Assembly (NCBI RefSeq): GCF_020164455.1
Contig: NZ_JAIQWW010000007.1
Coordinates: 186,001-250,000 of the forward strand
Origin: Phyllobacterium chamaecytisi
GTDB lineage: Bacteria; Pseudomonadota; Alphaproteobacteria; Rhizobiales; Rhizobiaceae
Reading direction: 5' to 3'
DNA length: 64,000 nt
Each line of letters starts with the position of its first letter. Position 1 is the stretch's first letter. A program made the position numbers and the translations under genes. The notes under the pieces are model-generated. The model saw only the letters and a program-made list of their open reading frames with translations. It had not been told where the DNA came from and did not search any database. This document shows, piece after piece, positions 59,472 to 64,000 of the stretch.

Positions 59472-61253
59472 ATGTTGCAATTCGTATTGCCAGGCACGCA
59501 GATGCTCCGAGACGCGCTGGGGCGCCAATTGCCCCTGCTTTCCGCTGTGGTCATCCTCGGCCTGAGCAGCGCTGCGCTTGAAGGCGCCGGTATCGGCCTC
59601 GTCATCCCCATGCTGAGCATCATTGCCGGCCATGAGAATGACGCGGGAATGGGCGGCCTCTCTGCTGTCTTCCAACAAGTCGGATCGGGGTTGGATGATG
59701 GAGAACGACTCGTTGTAATCGCGGTCATTGTCCTCGCCTTGATCACGCTGAAGAACGTTTTGGCATTTTCAAACACCGTACTCACGACATACATCTACGG
59801 CAAAGCCAGCCACTCCATTCGAAGCGCGCTCTCACAGCAGCTCCTGAGCATAGGATACCCGTTCTTCCTGCAACAGAGCCCGGGGCGATTGCTGAATATC
59901 ATCTCCAATGAGTCGTGGCGGGCTTCGGATGCCATCCAGACCGTCCTCGCGTCGATTGTGAGCGCGTCGGCCGCGATCATTCTACTGGGATTCCTTCTGC
60001 TTCTGTCCTGGCCGATGACACTGTTCGTGGCGCTGGGCCTGGCGCTGGTCCAACTGGCGCACGCCATTCTTTCGGCCAGTTTGAAAGACCCGAGCCGTAG
60101 TGTCACATCGCTCAATAGCGAACTTGCATCAAGAATGCTCCACCTCGTACATGCCGGCCGGCTGATCCGTATCTTCGGGCAGGAGCGGCGTGAAAAGGCG
60201 GTTTTCGACAAAGCATCCGACGCCGTTCGCCGGGCTGGCTTTGTCCTCCAAACCCGCCAGGGGGCACTACCACCGCTGACCGAGGTCTTGCATGCGATGC
60301 TGTTCTTGGCAGTCGTCGTGGTTGCCTGGTTCGTGAACGTGACTTTTCCGGTTATCGTCGCATTCATAGTCCTGCTCTACCGGCTGCAGCCGCATATGCG
60401 TGCCCTGCAATTGTCGTGGAGCCAGATCCAGGGTTGGAGCGGGTCACTGGAAGAAGTGAGATGGCTGCTGGATTCGTCAGATAAGCCAGAACCTCCAGCG
60501 GGCACGCAGCCGGCCCAAGGCTTACGTCAACGGATGCAATTCGACAGTGTGACCTTTAAATACCCTGGTTCAGGTTCCCGTGCGGCAGTGTTGCATTCCG
60601 CGACCTTCGAAATCCGCAGTGGTTGCTCGACAGCAATCATCGGTCGATCAGGTGCCGGCAAAACCACCGTGGTAAACCTTTTGTGCAGATTTGTGGATCC
60701 GGATGAGGGGCAGATCATCGTTGATGGCGTGCCCTTGAGCCAGATCGACCCCACCCAATGGCGAAGCCAGATCGCGTTGGCAAGCCAGGACCTGGAATTG
60801 GTGGACGGTACGATTTTGGAGAACATCACTTACGGGCAAGACCTGGCGACGGCCGCCGAAGCGGAGCGTGCGGCAAAATTGGCCGAGGCACACGAGTTTA
60901 TAGAAAACCTGCCCTATGGATACCAAACGATCGTTGGCTACAGAGGCGTCAACCTGTCGGCCGGACAGCGGCAACGCATTGCACTGGCAAGAGCAATGGT
61001 GCGCGATCCCGACATCCTGATTCTGGACGAGGCCACAAATGCTGTGGACGGTCTCTCGGAAGCAGCGATCGTCGAGACGCTTAAATCGAGGGCAGGACGG
61101 CGTACAACGATCGTGATCAGCCATCATAGGAGCACGATTGCGTTTTGCGATGATGTTGTGATCCTCAGTGGCGGTCACGTGAAGAGCCAGGCTCGATTTG
61201 CCGAAGTAGCCTCATTGAGTATGGACCAACTCTATGAGCATAAAAACGGCTGA
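59472..61253 (+). CDS. ABC transporter, fused membrane and ATPase domains
   Basis: A 593-residue half-transporter that forms a homodimer. The membrane domain (about residues 1-310) has six segments, e.g. GIGLVIPMLSIIAG and AFIVLLYRL. The ATPase domain (about 350-593) contains Walker A GRSGAGKTTVVNLL (about 389), the Q-loop ASQDLELVDG, signature LSAGQRQRIALARAM (about 495) and Walker B ILILDEATNAVD, ending with SHHRSTIAFCDDVVIL. It closes the operon with the two glycosyltransferases, and probably exports or flips the polysaccharide or its lipid-linked unit; lipid export is the alternative. Confidence 0.92.
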   Translation: MLQFVLPGTQMLRDALGRQLPLLSAVVILGLSSAALEGAGIGLVIPMLSIIAGHENDAGMGGLSAVFQQVGSGLDDGERLVVIAVIVLALITLKNVLAFSNTVLTTYIYGKASHSIRSALSQQLLSIGYPFFLQQSPGRLLNIISNESWRASDAIQTVLASIVSASAAIILLGFLLLLSWPMTLFVALGLALVQLAHAILSASLKDPSRSVTSLNSELASRMLHLVHAGRLIRIFGQERREKAVFDKASDAVRRAGFVLQTRQGALPPLTEVLHAMLFLAVVVVAWFVNVTFPVIVAFIVLLYRLQPHMRALQLSWSQIQGWSGSLEEVRWLLDSSDKPEPPAGTQPAQGLRQRMQFDSVTFKYPGSGSRAAVLHSATFEIRSGCSTAIIGRSGAGKTTVVNLLCRFVDPDEGQIIVDGVPLSQIDPTQWRSQIALASQDLELVDGTILENITYGQDLATAAEAERAAKLAEAHEFIENLPYGYQTIVGYRGVNLSAGQRQRIALARAMVRDPDILILDEATNAVDGLSEAAIVETLKSRAGRRTTIVISHHRSTIAFCDDVVILSGGHVKSQARFAEVASLSMDQLYEHKNG

Positions 61254-61361
61254 CGAACTCAACTTACCGTCTTTTTCATTGGCGGAATCGTTTGGAGCCG
61301 CAAGGTGCGCACCGACAACTCAATTCTATCCGGCCCAGTGAAGCGGCCGCCAAGTTAATAA

Positions 61362-62021
61362 TTAATACGATCCGCGAGACGCACATACGGCGGGAATGGT
61401 CTTGAGAATGATTATGATATCTTTCTGAAAGGACCAGTTTTCAACATAGTGCTTATCGAAAGCAATCCGTTCGTCATAGTTGACGTCATTACGCCCGCTG
61501 ATCTGCCACACACCAGTCAGGCCAGGGCGCGATTTGAAATAGTAGGTTGCGGCGGAACCATAGAGCTCGATCTCATCCTTCACTACAGGACGCGGCCCAA
61601 CCAGACTCATCTCTCCGCGAAGAATGTTTACCAGTTGAGGTAATTCGTCGAGGCTCAATTTCCGTAACACGATGCCGACAGTTGTGACGCGTGGATCGAC
61701 CTGCAGCTTTCGTGCCGCCAACCATTCTGCGTGTGCCTCCGGATTTGCAGCGAAATGGGCTTCAAGGACGGCATCACCGTCTGTAACCATGGTACGAAAT
61801 TTGAGACAATAGAACGCATTCCCGCCACGCCCGATGCGGCGATGGCCATAGAGAACAGGTCCACCATCCGACAACTTAACCAGACAGGAGAGCAGTATAA
61901 ACAGCGGGCTGAGCAGGATGAGGGCAAGGATCGCAGCGAGCACATCGAACGATCGTTTCAAGAGCCCCCCAATGGGAAGTTTTTCAAGTTCTTCGGATTC
62001 TCGAATTATTTTCGTCGTCAC
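61362..62021 (-). CDS. ExoY-like undecaprenyl-phosphate sugar phosphotransferase
   Basis: A 219-residue priming transferase that puts the first sugar phosphate on undecaprenyl phosphate. One membrane helix (SFDVLAAILALILLSPLFI) is followed by the catalytic core: YGHRRIGRGGNAFYCLKFRTM, LSLDELPQLVNILRGEMSLVG, VGPRPVV and RPGLTGVWQISGRND. The GTG at 62021 is chosen because AAAGGAC lies six bases before it and the resulting length matches ExoY (about 226). ATG codons at 62093 and 62117 lie upstream but lack a site. It starts the polysaccharide unit that the other operon extends and exports. Box copy 2 lies 170 bases upstream. Confidence 0.93.
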   Translation of the reverse strand: MTTKIIRESEELEKLPIGGLLKRSFDVLAAILALILLSPLFILLSCLVKLSDGGPVLYGHRRIGRGGNAFYCLKFRTMVTDGDAVLEAHFAANPEAHAEWLAARKLQVDPRVTTVGIVLRKLSLDELPQLVNILRGEMSLVGPRPVVKDEIELYGSAATYYFKSRPGLTGVWQISGRNDVNYDERIAFDKHYVENWSFQKDIIIILKTIPAVCASRGSY

Positions 62022-62190
62022 AAGAAGTCCTTTCGAGTGGTTCTCAAGAAGCTGGCTCGTTTCGTGTTTTGGATGGCAAAACCAACTCTTCATATGCGCG
62101 GCAATCCCCCACGCCAACCCAGGACTGGCGACTTCGTTCCACCGTTGGGCTTCAGCCCTAGGAAGCGTCGGACTTATGCCAAGCCCAAGA

Positions 62191-62206
62191 TCAGACCAAA
62201 GTCTGA
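62191..62206. promoter_or_regulatory. Box copy 2: TCAGAC-CAAA-GTCTGA
   Basis: Identical to copy 1. CTTATGCC lies 10 bases before the box (62173-62180). It lies between the ExoY-like gene and the Gly-rich protein gene, 170 bases upstream of the former. Confidence 0.6.
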
Positions 62207-62310
62207 TTGCTGTTCAGCAATGAAGAGGATCGGCTCGATGGACCCTAAGGGCGGTCGCGTTCCTCTCGGACTTCAGACCAGCGAAGGATGAGTCTTATGA
62301 CAATCGATGA

Positions 62311-62326
62311 TCGGACCAAAGTCGGA
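62311..62326. promoter_or_regulatory. Box copy 3: TCGGAC-CAAA-GTCGGA
   Basis: A variant with G in place of A and T, so the arms no longer pair fully. CTTATGA lies 10 bases before it, and TTTGGTATGGAAGGG downstream aligns with TTTGATATGGAGGG downstream of copy 1. It is exactly 120 bases from copy 2 and 190 bases before the Gly-rich protein start. Confidence 0.55.
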
Positions 62327-62516
62327 ATACCGCGAGGCGATCGTTTGGTATGGAAGGGTATGGCGATGTTGACACGCGAATGCGACATGCCAAATTCGGG
62401 GAAGCCCTCTTGAGGCCCGCCGCTTCTGTGACTGCAGTTGCTTTGAGCCGCAACAGAGACCAAACCTTCCCTTTGTCTTGCGTTCTGTTATGAGGACAGA
62501 ACTTCTAGGAGGCACT

Positions 62517-63014
62517 ATGCATACCCGTTTTGGACTGGCTCGCGTCCTTTGTAGCGCTTTCGTAGCGGCGGTATTGGTGGCGACGCCCTCTGAAATCACC
62601 CTTGATGGTGGATCTCTGAGTTTGCACGCACAATCGGCGTGGGCAAAAGATGGAGGCAATGGCGGCGGCAAGGGTGGCGGTAATGGAGGCGGCAAGGGCG
62701 GAGGCAATAGCAACGGCGGCGACAGTGGAAATAGCGGCGGAGGGAACGGGAAGGGTAATAACGGCAAGGACGGAAAAAACGACAATGCGGGCCAGAGCGG
62801 CGATGAAAAAGGCACTACAGTCAATCAATCCAAACCCGTTACCCGCGAAAACGTGGAAGTTGATGACTCTTCGATTGAAGTTCGTCACAAGAATGGAATG
62901 AGCGAAAGGATTGAGGCCGGGCGCTACACAATGAAGGATGCGAGGGGGCGCACCATCATTAACCGCACAGCAACAATTTCTGATCAATCGAGATTACAGT
63001 CGTTCGCCCGCTGA
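62517..63014 (+). CDS. Exported Gly-rich protein next to the polysaccharide genes
   Basis: A 165-residue exported protein. A long signal-like N terminus (RVLCSAFVAAVLVATPSEI) is followed by a Gly/Asn/Lys-rich region (about residues 44-95: GGNGGGKGGGNGGGKGGG) and a polar C-terminal segment of 60 residues (VEVDDSSIEVRHKNGMSERI ... GRTIINRTATISDQ). The ATG at 62517 has a strong AGGAGG upstream. The C-terminal segment resembles no family I recognise. The tract is slippage-prone. Adhesin, matrix protein or polymer partner are possible. Confidence 0.75.
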   Translation: MHTRFGLARVLCSAFVAAVLVATPSEITLDGGSLSLHAQSAWAKDGGNGGGKGGGNGGGKGGGNSNGGDSGNSGGGNGKGNNGKDGKNDNAGQSGDEKGTTVNQSKPVTRENVEVDDSSIEVRHKNGMSERIEAGRYTMKDARGRTIINRTATISDQSRLQSFAR

Positions 63015-63050
63015 TCGTTTTGCACGCTGGGTGCGCCATGCAATGACCAA

Positions 63051-63707
63051 TTATGCCAAGCGGATATCGCGACCAGCGTCACGCAGGGCCATCGCGGCTT
63101 CCGTCCTGTTTGTGACGTTAAGTTTCGCAAATATGCGTCCCATATGGTGCTTCACAGTTTTTTCGTGAATGTCGAGCTTCAGCGCAATCCGCTTGTTGCT
63201 CAAACCGGCCGCGGCAAGATCCAGGACCTCATACTCGCGACTGGAGAGTTCGGAGATCAGATCAGTCTTATTGGACGCATTGGAGATGGATGACAGATCC
63301 GATAGCATCCGGGCCGATAGGGCCGGAGAAACGTAACCCTCGCCAGAGGCAACAGCTCGGATTATTTCGGCCAGCGCCCGTGAGCCGACGCCTTTGAGGA
63401 CGTATGCTTTCGCGCCACTGTTCAGAGCCTTCGTCACATCGTCACTCCTCTCTGACACCGTCAGCATGATGATCTTTTGGTCGGGGAAATGGTCGAGGAT
63501 CGGAGAGATCGCGTCTAGACCACCGCCTGGCATAGAGATGTCCATTAGAATAACGTCCGGGCGGTGATCATGGGCAATCCGGATCGCGTCCTCCTTCGTG
63601 CAGCCTTCTCCAACGATCTGGAAGCCGTTGATTTCACCGAGGCTGCGCCTGACCCCCTCCCTGAATAACGGATGATCGTCGATCACTGCAATACTTAGTC
63701 CAGTCAT
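63051..63707 (-). CDS. NarL/FixJ-family response regulator
   Basis: A 218-residue response regulator. The receiver domain holds the acidic pair in IAVIDDHPLFREG, the phosphoacceptor Asp in RPDVILMDISMPGGG (about residue 56), and a Lys in GAKAYVLKGVG. A LuxR-type HTH follows (ELSSREYEVLDLAAAGLSNKR, with HEKTVKHHMGRIFAKL). The start overlaps the histidine-kinase stop by one base. It is the best candidate to bind the TCrGAC-CAAA-GTCkGA boxes nearby. Confidence 0.93.
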   Translation of the reverse strand: MTGLSIAVIDDHPLFREGVRRSLGEINGFQIVGEGCTKEDAIRIAHDHRPDVILMDISMPGGGLDAISPILDHFPDQKIIMLTVSERSDDVTKALNSGAKAYVLKGVGSRALAEIIRAVASGEGYVSPALSARMLSDLSSISNASNKTDLISELSSREYEVLDLAAAGLSNKRIALKLDIHEKTVKHHMGRIFAKLNVTNRTEAAMALRDAGRDIRLA

Positions 63708-64000
63708 TACGCCTGCTCCAGTCCGTCCAAATTCAGTGACATCCGTACCCTAGTCCCTCGTGCCGAAGACTCTATTGTAAAATGGCCCCCAAGACTTTCT
63801 ACTCGATCTCTTAGCCCGGCAAGTCCGATACCGGTACGACCGACAGTGGCTGGATCGAATCCCGGCCCGCTGTCAGAGACCTCGACTACAACGCGCTCGC
63901 CCCGCAAAGTTTCCACAACCCGTTGTTCAATGCCTCCGCCATGCTGGAATCCATTGTTCAAAGCTTCTTGTATAAAGCGATAAATGCAAATTTTTGCCGA
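63707..64000 (-). CDS. Sensor histidine kinase, C-terminal end (5' part outside window)
   Basis: The last 97 codons of a gene that continues past the right edge. The visible part is the ATPase of a NarX/UhpB-type kinase: the N box YRFIQEALNNGFQHGGG, the G1 VVVEVSDSGPGFDP, and the G2 TGIGLAGLRDRVESLGG. The dimerisation and sensor domains are outside the window. It pairs with the overlapping response regulator. Confidence 0.88.
   Translation of the reverse strand, partial: SAKICIYRFIQEALNNGFQHGGGIEQRVVETLRGERVVVEVSDSGPGFDPATVGRTGIGLAGLRDRVESLGGHFTIESSARGTRVRMSLNLDGLEQA

Noticed and set aside
62641-62760. Repeated GGCGGC-type units as a possible CRISPR or satellite array
   Set aside because: The units are short, in frame and encode a Gly-rich protein segment; there are no spacers.

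Overview
The window looks like chromosomal DNA of an alphaproteobacterium of the order Hyphomicrobiales (Rhizobiales), most like the Phyllobacterium / Mesorhizobium / Ochrobactrum-Brucella group. The signs are a complete rhizobial-type division and cell-wall (dcw) cluster running mraZ to ftsZ and on to lpxC, bamD, recN and ligA; long-tailed FtsZ; betaine-lipid genes btaA-btaB; the short palindromic intergenic element typical of this group; and an ExoY-like sugar transferase. No rRNA, tRNA or CRISPR array was found. Family assignments rest on reading the translations by eye, without database searches.

Layout. 1-3.1 kb: the 3' end of uvrD, a RelE/XRE toxin-antitoxin pair, a peptidoglycan amidase, CreA and a hexapeptide acyltransferase. 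3.2-11.4 kb: small hypothetical genes, a frameshifted SCO1 copper-chaperone gene, prmA, a two-gene unit resembling a polymorphic toxin with a periplasmic partner, aminopeptidase P, azlCD and a cupin. 11.4-14.6 kb: a hemoglobin/heme-type TonB receptor and a DUF2461 protein. 14.6-42.3 kb: the dcw supercluster, almost all on the minus strand, interrupted by a tautomerase/LysR pair (between lpxC and bamD) and a HicAB toxin-antitoxin pair (between murB and ddl). Its promoter at about 42.2 kb is overlain by 10-bp-phased TGGG repeats, the likely MraZ operator. 42.4-42.9 kb: RNase P RNA (rnpB, minus strand) with a mobile palindrome inserted into an extended P12 arm. 43-50.4 kb: lytic transglycosylase, a second amidase, a TerB/J-domain protein, a lipoprotein, a fused hydantoinase/oxoprolinase and a GNAT acetyltransferase. 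50.4-55.5 kb: an LTA-synthase-like phosphoglycerol transferase diverging from btaAB, with PHO-box-like repeats in the shared promoter region, and a lipase-fold protein without its nucleophile serine. 55.5-64 kb: an exopolysaccharide locus (acyltransferase, two GT2 glycosyltransferases, an ABC exporter, an ExoY-like priming transferase, a Gly-rich secreted protein) ending at a NarL-type response regulator and its histidine kinase, which runs off the right edge.

How the parts fit. The dcw genes make lipid II and the divisome from one long, overlapping transcript controlled by MraZ. btaAB and the phosphoglycerol transferase both remodel the envelope and both look phosphate-regulated. In the polysaccharide locus, three copies of a TCrGAC-CAAA-GTCkGA box sit before the three transcription units, next to the NarL-type regulator, so a small dedicated regulon is proposed. 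The best candidates for undescribed biology are this box family, the toxin-like pair at 5.5-7.7 kb with a perfect hairpin between its genes, and the spread of the palindromic element into gene 3' ends and into rnpB.
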